Source: Clostridia bacterium
GTDB taxonomy: Bacteria; Bacillota; Clostridia; Oscillospirales; SIG627
Direction: 5' to 3'
NCBI GenBank assembly: GCA_017439965.1
Contig: JAFSID010000040.1
Span: 1-38,769, forward strand
Length of the DNA: 38,769 nt
The notes under the pieces were generated by a model. That model had not been told where the DNA came from. It ran no database searches and saw only the letters and a program-made list of their open reading frames with translations. The translations under genes and the position numbers were made by a program. Each line of letters opens with the position of its first letter. Positions within the stretch are counted from its first letter, which is position 1. Positions 8,451 through 15,088 of this stretch are shown one piece after another.

Positions 8451-8741
8451 TTATTCGGCGTCCTGACTCTCCTCGGAAAGAAGAGTGTCTGCCTGCTCGA
8501 AATAACGGGCAAGCACTTCCTTTTCCATTAACGCGCGAAATTCTGCGTTGATAGGATGTGCGATGTCTCTGTAAGTTCCATCGGCATTCTTTCTGCTGGG
8601 CATTACTATAAAGTGCTTTTCGTTTGCGTAGATAACCTTGATGTCGTGAACAGCAAATTGATTGTCAAAGGTAACAGACACAACCGCCTTCATCGGTCCT
8701 TCCTCGAAGGCCTTACGGATTTTGATATCAGTGATCTGCAT
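8451..8741 (-). CDS. spoVG: SpoVG family protein
   Basis: Small cytoplasmic nucleic-acid-binding regulator known from Bacillota, where it affects septation, sporulation and surface-factor expression. The 96 residues show the hallmark [10 protein letters not shown] start, [20 protein letters not shown], the core FIVMPSRK, and [11 protein letters not shown]. The ATG follows AAGGAGAAGGAA. It is a single-gene unit divergent from murC. Presence of SpoVG does not by itself prove the organism forms spores. Confidence 0.95.
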   Translation of the reverse strand: MQITDIKIRKAFEEGPMKAVVSVTFDNQFAVHDIKVIYANEKHFIVMPSRKNADGTYRDIAHPINAEFRALMEKEVLARYFEQADTLLSEESQDAE

Positions 8742-8817
8742 TTCCTTCTCCTTTGTTGTTTCATAAATTTGGTTGTCGGTATTATACTCATAAATTATTT
8801 ACACGGTAAGGTGCAAA

Positions 8818-10188
8818 ATGTTAACAAAAAGTAAATTAATTCGTTTTTTTAATAAAAATTGCAAAAAAATTCTCGTTTTAGGCGTTGGCGGTGTAAGTAT
8901 GTCGTCAATCGCTCTTCTCCTCCAAAGAAACGGCTGTGAGGTCGTAGGCTACGATTCGGCTCACGGACAATTCACAAAAATCGTTGAAGAGGCGGGAATC
9001 CCCATTGCCTACACCGAGGAGGAGGTTGACACAAACGGTGTCGAAATTGCCGTGTATACCTCTGCCATAAGCGAAGACTCAGCCCTAATCAAAGGACTTC
9101 GTGCAAAGGGTATCGAGTGCATCGTGCGTGCGGAATTTTTAGGCGAGCTTATGAAGGCTTACGAGAGTCGTATAGGCGTTGCAGGAACTCACGGAAAATC
9201 AACCGTCAGCGGTATGATATCCTCGATATTTATCGAGGCAGACCGTGACCCTACCGTTATGATAGGCGCAGGGCTTCAAGGAATTACGGGAGGCTTCAGA
9301 GCAGGCGCTAACCGTGATTACGTCTTTGAGGCTTGTGAATACCGCGACTCGTTTCTTTCCTTCTCCCCTACCGTGTCGGTGATACTCAACGTAGAGCTTG
9401 ACCACACCGACTACTTCAAGAGCCTTGAGCAGATGAAGGAAAGCTTTATAAAGTTTATGGATATCTCGGCAGACAACGGAGGCGTGGCAATCGTTAACTT
9501 TGACAACGCTAACGCACGCGACTGTGCCGAAAAATGCAAGGGAAGGGTCATTTCCTTCTCGGCGCTTGACAGAGGCTGTGACTATTTTGCAGACAATATA
9601 ACCTATACAAAGGGTATGCCATCCTTTGACGTTTTATACAAGGGTGAGCCTCTTGCCCATATCAGCCTCTCGGTTTACGGAGAATTTCAGGTGTCCAACG
9701 CTCTTGCGGCAATAGCCTCGGCTCATTTCTGCAAGGTTGACCTTGACGCAACGGTTAAGGCTCTTTCGGAATATACAGGCGTTACAAGACGCTTTCAGCT
9801 CAGAGGATATTACAACGGAGCCGAGATACGCGACGATTACGCACACCATCCCGATGAGATACGCGCCACCCTCAAGGCTATTGAGAATGCAGGCTTTAAG
9901 CATATCTACGTCGTATATCAGCCTCATACCTACACTCGCACTCACGACCTTTTCGAAGGCTTCAGGCACGCCTTTGACAAGTGCGACGAGGTAGTTTTTG
10001 CCGACATTTACGCCGCGCGTGAAAAGAACCTTTTCGGTATCTCATCAAAGGACTTAGCCGATGCAATTCCTCACGGAAAATACCTCGGTGACTTCAAGGC
10101 TATTTCCGAGTATTACAGAGAAAAGCTTTGCGAGGGTGACCTACTCATAATTATGGGAGCGGGAGATATTATAAATCTCGAAATTTAA
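8818..10188 (+). CDS. murC: UDP-N-acetylmuramate--L-alanine ligase
   Basis: Cytoplasmic ligase that adds the first amino acid to UDP-MurNAc in peptidoglycan synthesis, using ATP. Residues 18-30 (ILVLGVGGVSMSS) form the nucleotide-binding N-domain, GTHGKST at 123-129 is the Mur ligase P-loop, and EACEYRDSFLSFSPTVSVILNVELDHTDYF is the central domain signature. YAHHPDEI and YQPHTYTR in the C-terminal domain are typical of MurC. The length of 456 is normal. The start follows AAGGTG. The phosphatase gene begins 1 nt after its stop, so the two are probably co-transcribed. Confidence 0.93.
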   Translation: MLTKSKLIRFFNKNCKKILVLGVGGVSMSSIALLLQRNGCEVVGYDSAHGQFTKIVEEAGIPIAYTEEEVDTNGVEIAVYTSAISEDSALIKGLRAKGIECIVRAEFLGELMKAYESRIGVAGTHGKSTVSGMISSIFIEADRDPTVMIGAGLQGITGGFRAGANRDYVFEACEYRDSFLSFSPTVSVILNVELDHTDYFKSLEQMKESFIKFMDISADNGGVAIVNFDNANARDCAEKCKGRVISFSALDRGCDYFADNITYTKGMPSFDVLYKGEPLAHISLSVYGEFQVSNALAAIASAHFCKVDLDATVKALSEYTGVTRRFQLRGYYNGAEIRDDYAHHPDEIRATLKAIENAGFKHIYVVYQPHTYTRTHDLFEGFRHAFDKCDEVVFADIYAAREKNLFGISSKDLADAIPHGKYLGDFKAISEYYREKLCEGDLLIIMGAGDIINLEI

Positions 10189-10189
10189 T

Positions 10190-10882
10190 ATGACCTACGC
10201 TATATCCGATATACACGGAGAATACGAAAAGCTTTTGAAAATGCTTGAAAAAATCTCCTTTTCAAGCAAGGATACGCTTTATATATTGGGAGACTCTGTT
10301 GACAGAGGTCAGAGACCTATTGACCTCATCCGTTATCTTATGACCCTTCCAAACGTCTTTCATCTTTGGGGAAACCACGATATTATGGCTTACTCGGTAT
10401 TGCGTCACCTGTCGGTTGAGATAACCGAGGAGAATGCCGAAACCCATCTTGACCCCGAAATTTTGAATATGTATTTTGATTGGCTTCTTGACGGAGGAGG
10501 TACTACCTCAAGCCAGTTTACAAGGCTGTCAAGCGAGGAAAGAGAATGGGCTCTTGAATATTTCGAGGAATTTTTGCCATACGAGGATATAACGGTGAAC
10601 GGCAGACGGTTTATTCTTGCTCACGCAAGCTTTGACAATTTTTCACCCGACCGCGAGCTTGACTCGTATACTCTCGACGAGCTGACGGCAGCGCCTCTTG
10701 ACCCTGAAAAAGAATATTTTGATGCCGCCCTTGTGATAGTGGGGCATACCCCTACCCTCTCCATTAACGGCAAGGCGGAAATATACAAGGGAAATAACAG
10801 CCTTTTTATTGACTGCGGAGCCGCCTTCGGAGGAAGACTTGCCTGTCTCTGCCTTGACACGCTGGAGGAATTTTATATATAG
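10190..10882 (+). CDS. PPP-family metallophosphoesterase (serine/threonine phosphatase type)
   Basis: Cytoplasmic metal-dependent phosphatase, 230 residues. The dinuclear-metal motifs appear in order: SDIHGE at 6-11, GDSVDRG at 34-40, GNHD at 61-64, a later LAHAS and VGHTPT. This set matches small bacterial PrpA/PrpE-like phosphatases, whose substrates range from phosphoproteins to dinucleotides. It starts 1 nt after murC without a separate strong ribosome site, which suggests coupling with cell-wall synthesis, though no direct functional link can be read. Substrate unknown. Confidence 0.88.
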   Translation: MTYAISDIHGEYEKLLKMLEKISFSSKDTLYILGDSVDRGQRPIDLIRYLMTLPNVFHLWGNHDIMAYSVLRHLSVEITEENAETHLDPEILNMYFDWLLDGGGTTSSQFTRLSSEEREWALEYFEEFLPYEDITVNGRRFILAHASFDNFSPDRELDSYTLDELTAAPLDPEKEYFDAALVIVGHTPTLSINGKAEIYKGNNSLFIDCGAAFGGRLACLCLDTLEEFYI

Positions 10883-10939
10883 GCACGTGTCATCAGTGTG
10901 CTAATTTGTGGCAAAGTAATGCTATAAATTACGGACGGG

Positions 10940-10974
10940 GTATGATATACTTGATTCAAACAAGCATATCATAC
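10940..10974. promoter_or_regulatory. Inverted repeat upstream of the Asp-box protein gene, possible operator
   Basis: GTATGATAT (10940-10948) and ATATCATAC (10966-10974) are perfect 9-bp arms separated by 17 bp, 26-60 bp before the gene start. A -10-like TATACT overlaps the left arm (10946-10951) but no good -35 was found. Centre-to-centre spacing is 26 bp. It could be a paired regulator site or an RNA hairpin; which one is not known. Confidence 0.45.
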
Positions 10975-11000
10975 GATAAAAGCACACAAGGAGAACGAAA

Positions 11001-12047
11001 ATGGATATTCAAATCAAAAGAGACGGCTACACGCTTATTGCCGAAGAGCCCGAAACTTACGTTGACAACGAGGCGCGTGGCAGAAGCGGTCATATGACTC
11101 ACGCTATGGCTGAATTTGCACCCGGCTGTTTTATTGACTTCAACTCGAATTGCTCACCTAAAAGATGCGTAGGACATTCCACGCTCGGCTGGGTTGAATA
11201 CAGAATTTCAAGGGATGCGGGAAAGACCTACTCCGACGTATATACTCTCCCCATTTCCACGGAATATTTTTACGACGGCGTTTTTACGATATCGGTTGAA
11301 AAGGCGGTTGCCTGCAACGGACGAATCGTTGCCATCTGTCTTGTAAACACTCTTGACGGTCTCACCTGCTGTGAGCCCTGGCAGGAGCCACTCATCGTCA
11401 CCAGCGATGACGAGGGTCAAACCTGGTCCGAGCCTCGCCGTATGTGTAATTATAAGGGCAGAGTTTACGACGCCTTTTATTATGACGGTGAGATATATTC
11501 AATGATGTTCTGCAACGAGGAATTTATAGGACAGAAGCCCGAGGACCTTTTCCGACTTTTCAAGAGCTCGGACAACGGTGAAAGCTTTGAGGAAATCTCA
11601 ATTATACCCTTTGACGCGATCGGTCGTTCCTACTGCTCACTCCTTATGGATACCGAGGGCATTCTTCACGCATACGCCTACAACCTCAACTGCGAGACTG
11701 AAATGGACCATCTTATCAGTCACGATAAGGGTAAGACCTGGGAGACTCTTGCCCCCTGCTATCTTGCGCAGGGCATACGCAATCCGCAAACCGCGTATAT
11801 TGACGGCGTTTACGTGCTTCACGGAAGAGCGGGAGACCTTGAGGGCTTCGTGCTTTACACCTCTAAGGATGCAACAGTATGGGACGAGGGTACGTTTATT
11901 ATCAGAAAGAAGGGTGCTTACGCATACTATTCAAACAATTTAAACCTCAAGGATGAGAAGGGTAACTTCCTCCTCGTTCAATTCTCAGATGCCTTCGACA
12001 ACGTTGCGCGCGTTAACGTTATGCATATGAAATTAAGAGTGAAATAA
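11001..12047 (+). CDS. Asp-box (BNR repeat) sialidase-like beta-propeller protein
   Basis: Probable glycoside hydrolase or glycan-binding propeller of the sialidase superfamily, 348 residues. Four Asp-boxes of the S-x-D-x-G-x-[TS]-[WYF] type are visible: SRDAGKTY at 70, SDDEGQTW at 135, SSDNGESF near 189 and SHDKGKTW at 240. There is no signal peptide, so it would act inside the cell, unlike secreted mucin sialidases. The ATG follows AAGGAG. A terminator follows at 12053. Neighbours give no sialic-acid catabolic genes, so a substrate other than sialic acid is quite possible; 'exo-alpha-sialidase' would be an over-call. Confidence 0.75.
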   Translation: MDIQIKRDGYTLIAEEPETYVDNEARGRSGHMTHAMAEFAPGCFIDFNSNCSPKRCVGHSTLGWVEYRISRDAGKTYSDVYTLPISTEYFYDGVFTISVEKAVACNGRIVAICLVNTLDGLTCCEPWQEPLIVTSDDEGQTWSEPRRMCNYKGRVYDAFYYDGEIYSMMFCNEEFIGQKPEDLFRLFKSSDNGESFEEISIIPFDAIGRSYCSLLMDTEGILHAYAYNLNCETEMDHLISHDKGKTWETLAPCYLAQGIRNPQTAYIDGVYVLHGRAGDLEGFVLYTSKDATVWDEGTFIIRKKGAYAYYSNNLNLKDEKGNFLLVQFSDAFDNVARVNVMHMKLRVK

Positions 12048-12052
12048 TTTTT

Positions 12053-12078
12053 AAGGCGGTATTTTTACCGCCTTTTTT
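12053..12078 (+). terminator. Terminator of the Asp-box gene
   Basis: AAGGCGGT and ACCGCCTT arms around a T-rich 6-nt loop, followed by six or more T. A classic intrinsic terminator just after the stop codon. Confidence 0.85.
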
Positions 12079-12104
12079 GTATACTAAGAAATTGCATTTA
12101 ATTA

Positions 12105-12186
12105 AGCCTCACCGTTTTACTTTGCTTGAACGTATGCATAGATTAAGATAGGTGAGAATTGTCGGCGGCTACCAGCCGCTTTTTTG
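12105..12186 (+). ncRNA. Possible small structured RNA ending in its own terminator
   Basis: Between two terminators lies about 100 nt without an ORF. It can fold with an outer stem CTCACC (near 12107) with GGTGAG (near 12151), an inner CTTGA/TTAAG stem with wobble around a 13-nt loop, and then a strong terminator GCGGCT-ACC-AGCCGC plus T6 (12165-12185). A second terminator directly after the first makes sense only if something is transcribed between them. No clear promoter or known RNA family was recognised, so this is tentative. Confidence 0.3.
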
Positions 12187-12215
12187 TTGACAAAAAAACG
12201 CAGTGATGATAGAAT
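12187..12215 (+). promoter_or_regulatory. Promoter of the PHP-domain gene
   Basis: Perfect TTGACA (12187-12192), 17-bp spacer, TAGAAT (12210-12215), 27 bp before the start. The gene is therefore transcribed independently of the Asp-box gene. Confidence 0.8.
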
Positions 12216-12242
12216 TTAATCACTACATATAAGGAGAATACT

Positions 12243-13199
12243 ATGAGACGAGACCTCTTAAATTCAAAATACAATCAATACAAGGCAAATATGCACACTC
12301 ATTCAACCGTATCCGACGGTCTTAAGACACCCGAGGAGCTTCGTGATATGTATATGGAAAAGGGCTATTCCATCATTGCGTATACCGACCACGAAAAATT
12401 CGTGCGTCACAACGAGCTTTCAAACGAGAGCTTTCTCGCACTCAACGGCTTTGAAATGGGCTTTGACGAATCCAATCCCAACAAAAGCAGCTGGGAGACC
12501 TACGTTTGCCATATAAATTTCGTAGCGCTCTCGCCCGATATTGAAAATCATCCAAATGACGATAACCCCACCTTCGTCCGTGAATACTCCTCCAAGTGCA
12601 TCAACGGGATGATACGCCGTGGACGTGAAAAGGGCTTCTTCGTGACCCACAACCATCCCACCTGGTCACTTGAAAACTATCCTATTTATATGAGCTACGA
12701 GGGTCACAACGCTCTTGAGCTTATAAACTACGTTTCCTTCTGGTGCGGTACTAACGAGTACAACACGGGGGTTTACGATGACCTCCTCCGCTCAGGCAAA
12801 AGACTTATTGCTGTAGCGGGTGACGATAATCACAATTTCGTACCCGACTCCTTCGGAGCGTATACCGTGATACTTTCGGAAAATCTTGAATACCGCAACG
12901 TTGCACGCTCGCTTGAGGAGGGTCAGTGCTACGTTTCCGAGGGACCCGAAATCAAGGAGCTTTACGTCGAGGACGGCAAGATAAAGGTTAAATGCTCTCC
13001 TGCAAAGCATATTCACTTCTCATCCAACAGCCGTTACGCCCAGACCTTCTTTAACGAGGACGGCGGTCTTATAACCGAGGCGGAATACGAAATTCTTCCC
13101 GAGGTCAAGTATATGAGAGTCACTGTCATTGACGACCATAACCGTCACGCCTGTTCACGAGGATATTTTATCGACGAGCTTTTGCCGCAAAATGAGTGA
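12243..13199 (+). CDS. PHP-domain metal-dependent phosphoesterase-like protein
   Basis: Putative metal-dependent hydrolase of the polymerase-and-histidinol-phosphatase superfamily, 318 residues, cytoplasmic (no signal peptide). Metal-ligand motifs are NMHTHSTVSDG (His18, His20), AYTDHEKF (Asp49, His50), VTHNHPTWS and AGDDNHNF. The C-terminal quarter (about 235-318) looks like a separate beta-rich domain. The ATG follows AAGGAG. PHP proteins of this kind hydrolyse phosphoesters, but the substrate cannot be deduced; proximity to the Asp-box protein hints at sugar metabolism. Confidence 0.85.
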   Translation: MRRDLLNSKYNQYKANMHTHSTVSDGLKTPEELRDMYMEKGYSIIAYTDHEKFVRHNELSNESFLALNGFEMGFDESNPNKSSWETYVCHINFVALSPDIENHPNDDNPTFVREYSSKCINGMIRRGREKGFFVTHNHPTWSLENYPIYMSYEGHNALELINYVSFWCGTNEYNTGVYDDLLRSGKRLIAVAGDDNHNFVPDSFGAYTVILSENLEYRNVARSLEEGQCYVSEGPEIKELYVEDGKIKVKCSPAKHIHFSSNSRYAQTFFNEDGGLITEAEYEILPEVKYMRVTVIDDHNRHACSRGYFIDELLPQNE

Positions 13200-13202
13200 T
13201 AT

Positions 13203-13399
13203 TTGACCGACGGTCAAGTGAAAGGTTTCCCTTTTGGGAAACGTAAAGAAAATGATGTTTGCTTCGCAAATGTTGAATGATGTTTGACCTGTGGTCAAAT
13301 GATGTGTTTCCCAAACGGGAAACGTAAAGGAAGAAAACCGCAAGCGGTTTTCAAAAAAATCAGATAATAATCAAATTAAATGGAGAAAGCGAAGCTTTC
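13203..13399. repeat. Array of seven short hairpins
   Basis: Seven perfect stem-loops follow one another: TTGACC arms (13203-13217), GTTTCCC arms (13225-13242), TTTGC arms (13258-13270), TTTGACC arms (13283-13299), GTTTCCC arms (13306-13323), GAAAACCGC arms (13333-13352) and GAAAGC arms (13385-13399). Loops are 2-4 nt. The pair TTGACC hairpin plus GTTTCCC hairpin plus CGTAAAGRAA occurs twice with different loops, so the block is a duplicated module. No credible gene lies in 13200-13444; an open frame across it is made by the palindromes. Confidence 0.8.
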
Positions 13400-13416
13400 A
13401 ACCACACCTCTTCACT

Positions 13417-13501
13417 ATTACATCTTACTTATTACTTTAATATTTTAGGTCTATATATAACCCTAAAATGTTTTTTGCATTAGATTTATATATAGACCTA
13501 T
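13417..13501. repeat. Left block of 35-bp-period palindromic repeats (two copies)
   Basis: Two 22-bp imperfect palindromes (TTAGG, central TATATATA, CCTAA) at 13445-13466 and 13480-13501, exactly 35 bp apart. The 13-bp interval is conserved with the right block (TGTTTTTT core). A 24-25 bp AT-rich leader beginning ATTACATCTTACTTATTA (13417 on) precedes the first copy and is shared with the right block. Confidence 0.85.
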
Positions 13502-13528
13502 TTTTTATGCAACGCAAATACATAAAAG

Positions 13529-13560
13529 AAGAAATCCACTTCCTCGGGAGTGGATTTCTT
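13529..13560 (-). terminator. Terminator of the AbrB-like gene
   Basis: 12-bp stem AAGAAATCCACT with its complement around an 8-nt loop; on the minus strand it is followed by CTTTT. It lies about 35 bp beyond the AbrB-like stop. Confidence 0.65.
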
Positions 13561-13594
13561 CCGTAATTCTTCATTTTTCATAAGCGTGGCGACT

Positions 13595-13789
13595 TCATTC
13601 TTCATTTTCCACTCGGGCTCCCGTCAATTCGTTATCGTCCTTCCGACGTATAAGTATTCCCTCCTCGAGCGCTACTATCTCAACGTCCTTATCGGGAGTC
13701 ATACCGAACAGCTCTCGGAATATTTTTGGCAAGGTTACACGCCCGAGACAATCTATTTTTTTAACGTAAACTATTTCCTTAAGCTTCAT
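13595..13789 (-). CDS. AbrB/SpoVT-type small DNA-binding regulator
   Basis: 64-residue protein with the swapped-hairpin AbrB fold signature: VKKIDCLGRVTLPKIFRELFGM (DxxGRVxLPK) and a second strand VEIVALEEGILIRRK. The family binds DNA as a dimer or tetramer, either as a transition-state regulator or as an antitoxin. The ATG at 13789 is chosen because GAGGAAAA lies between it and an upstream in-frame ATG at 13804. It is divergent from the XRE gene, and no toxin gene is adjacent. Its promoter is a perfect consensus with a palindrome in the spacer, suggesting tight autoregulation or control by the XRE protein. Confidence 0.85.
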   Translation of the reverse strand: MKLKEIVYVKKIDCLGRVTLPKIFRELFGMTPDKDVEIVALEEGILIRRKDDNELTGARVENEE

Positions 13790-13821
13790 TATTTTTCCTC
13801 GCATAAACTTAATCTGTGTTA

Positions 13822-13850
13822 ATTATACTCAATATATTGAGTATTGTCAA
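13822..13850 (-). promoter_or_regulatory. Perfect consensus promoter of the AbrB-like gene with embedded 20-bp palindrome
   Basis: On the minus strand TTGACA (13845-13850) and TATAAT (13822-13827) are both perfect and exactly 17 bp apart. The perfect palindrome ATACTCAATATATTGAGTAT (13825-13844) fills the spacer and reaches into the -10 box. A repressor bound there would block this promoter and could also affect the divergent XRE gene, which starts 40 bp away and has a weaker TTGTCA/TACAAT pair with a 15-bp spacer. Confidence 0.8.
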
Positions 13851-13888
13851 GACGTTAAGTATGATACAATCATATCGGTGATGAAAAA

Positions 13889-14089
13889 TTGATAAGCTAT
13901 AAGCCCTTTTACGAAACACTTTTGAAAAAAGGAATAACAGAATATAATCTCATATTCAAGCAAGGCTTTTCGGCAAACACTCTGCATAGAATAAAAAAGG
14001 GTGAAGCCATAAGCACGAAAACGCTTGATGCACTTTGTTATGCCCTTGACTGCGAGGTTGACGAGATAATCAAATTTGAAAAAGACTGA
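13889..14089 (+). CDS. Small XRE-family helix-turn-helix regulator
   Basis: 66-residue protein consisting almost only of a Cro/C1-type HTH: MISYKPFYETLLKKGITEYNL, then FSANTLHRIKKGEAISTKTLDALCYALDCEVDEII. This matches the YozG-like single-domain regulators common in Bacillota. The start is TTG at 13889; the nearby ATG at 13881 is out of frame and hits a stop at once, and the MISYKP start is typical of relatives. It is divergent from the AbrB-like gene and shares its palindrome-bearing intergenic region. It is a good candidate for the protein binding that palindrome. Confidence 0.83.
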   Translation: MISYKPFYETLLKKGITEYNLIFKQGFSANTLHRIKKGEAISTKTLDALCYALDCEVDEIIKFEKD

Positions 14090-14091
14090 CC

Positions 14092-14116
14092 CCCGACGGA
14101 ATTTCGTCGGGTTTTA
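14092..14116 (+). terminator. Terminator of the XRE gene
   Basis: CCCGACG/CGTCGGG stem with a 6-nt loop followed by TTTTA, immediately after the XRE stop codon. Confidence 0.8.
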
Positions 14117-14117
14117 T

Positions 14118-14236
14118 ATTACATCTTACTTATTACTTTAATTTTTAGGTCTATATATAACCCTAAATTGTTTTTTAGATTAGGTCTATATATAACCCTA
14201 CGCTGTTTTTTAGGTTAGGTTTATATATAGCCCTAA
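14118..14236. repeat. Right block of 35-bp-period palindromic repeats (three copies)
   Basis: Three copies of the 22-bp palindrome at 14145-14166, 14180-14201 and 14215-14236, again exactly 35 bp apart, with conserved 13-bp intervals (NNTGTTTTTTRGR). The leader ATTACATCTTACTTATTA at 14118 repeats that at 13417, 701 bp away, in the same orientation. The two blocks therefore form direct repeats flanking the AbrB-like/XRE pair. Confidence 0.85.
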
Positions 14237-14270
14237 AAATGAATTGCCACTCAGAGCAATTCATTTTTTA
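14235..14270 (+). terminator. Hairpin with T-tract after the repeat block
   Basis: A 13-bp stem (AAAAATGAATTGC and its complement) with an 8-nt loop, ending in six T on the plus strand. It overlaps the last two bases of the final 35-bp-period repeat. It would end any plus-strand transcript through the repeats. Confidence 0.6.
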
Positions 14271-14290
14271 ATCTACAAAGATAAAATAAA

Positions 14291-14318
14291 GAAAACAGAC
14301 CTTGGAGGGTCTGTTTTC
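14291..14318 (-). terminator. Terminator of the SDR gene
   Basis: GAAAACAGACC and its complement (11 bp) around a 6-nt loop, 9 bp beyond the SDR stop codon. Confidence 0.75.
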
Positions 14319-14326
14319 AACCGTAT

Positions 14327-15076
14327 TTAATTCGGGATGGGACCGAGAACACGTCCGCCGTCAACCACTATATTTTGTCCCGTAATGTAATCCTGCCCTG
14401 CAAGGAAAAGCACGGTATCGGCAATATCCGAGGGCTTGCCTCCGTGACCGTCCTCACCGAGATAGGTCATCCTTTTAAAAGAATTTCCGTCACGCTCGAT
14501 AGCGCCGGGAGAAATACAGTTAACGCAGATATTGTATTCTCCGACCTCCATTGCAAGAGCACGGGTCATACCTATCTGTGCCGCCTTTGCAGCCGAATAA
14601 TCGACTCTGTACTGAATACCGCACACCGCCGCAATTGACGAAATGCTTATTATCTTGCCGTATCTGTTTTCAATCATCGACGGAAGCACTGCCTGAGTGC
14701 AGTTCATCGTGCCCTTGATATTTATGTCAAGCACGAAGTCGAGCGTTTCCGGGTCTGCATCAACGAACTTCGTAAGCTTACGGAGAAGCCAAGCGCTGCC
14801 GCCCGCATTATTCACAAGGCAGTCGATCTTGCCAAAGTGCCTGATTCCCTCGGCTGCCGCCTTAAAGGCGCCGTCTCTGTCACGCACGTCAAAGACAGCC
14901 GCAATAGCACGAGAGCCCATTGCCTCAATTTTCTCAACGGTGGCCTTGGCGTTATTCTCGTCAAGGTCACAAACGATGACGTTGGCACCCTCCCTTGCAA
15001 ATGCAAGAGCAATACCCTCTCCGATATTTCTTCCGGCACCCGTTACCATGGCGGTAAAATTCTCAAATCTTTTCAT
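14327..15076 (-). CDS. Short-chain dehydrogenase/reductase (SDR)
   Basis: Cytoplasmic NAD(P)-dependent oxidoreductase of the classical SDR family, 249 residues. TGAGRNIGEG at 12-21 binds the dinucleotide, Asp37 in VCDLDE suggests NAD preference, NNAGG is at 89-93, and the catalytic set is Ser146/147, Tyr160, Lys164 (YSAAK). The ending VVDGGRVLGPIPN is typical. ATG after GAAAGGA, 12 bp behind the amidohydrolase gene, so co-transcribed with it. A sugar, sugar acid or polyol substrate is plausible from context but not demonstrated; annotations such as glucose 1-dehydrogenase or 3-oxoacyl reductase would be guesses. Confidence 0.9.
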   Translation of the reverse strand: MKRFENFTAMVTGAGRNIGEGIALAFAREGANVIVCDLDENNAKATVEKIEAMGSRAIAAVFDVRDRDGAFKAAAEGIRHFGKIDCLVNNAGGSAWLLRKLTKFVDADPETLDFVLDINIKGTMNCTQAVLPSMIENRYGKIISISSIAAVCGIQYRVDYSAAKAAQIGMTRALAMEVGEYNICVNCISPGAIERDGNSFKRMTYLGEDGHGGKPSDIADTVLFLAGQDYITGQNIVVDGGRVLGPIPN

Positions 15077-15088
15077 TTTCTTATCCTT

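Noticed and set aside
13155..13343. 62-codon open frame on the minus strand
   Set aside because: It runs through the hairpin array, has no ribosome site, and its sequence is the repeated reading of the palindromes.
13595..14089. Toxin-antitoxin pair (AbrB-type antitoxin with the XRE protein)
   Set aside because: Neither protein looks like a toxin and the genes are divergent rather than in an operon; both appear to be DNA-binding regulators.
13417..14236. Possible CRISPR array (regular palindromic repeats with 35-bp period)
   Set aside because: The intervals between repeats are only 13 bp and are themselves conserved, there are two or three copies per block, and no cas gene is present. CRISPR spacers should be about 30 bp and unique.
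13417..14236. Possible plasmid origin with iterons
   Set aside because: The repeats are iteron-like, but no replication initiator or partition gene is nearby and the rest of the window is housekeeping and metabolic, so a plasmid origin is not supported.
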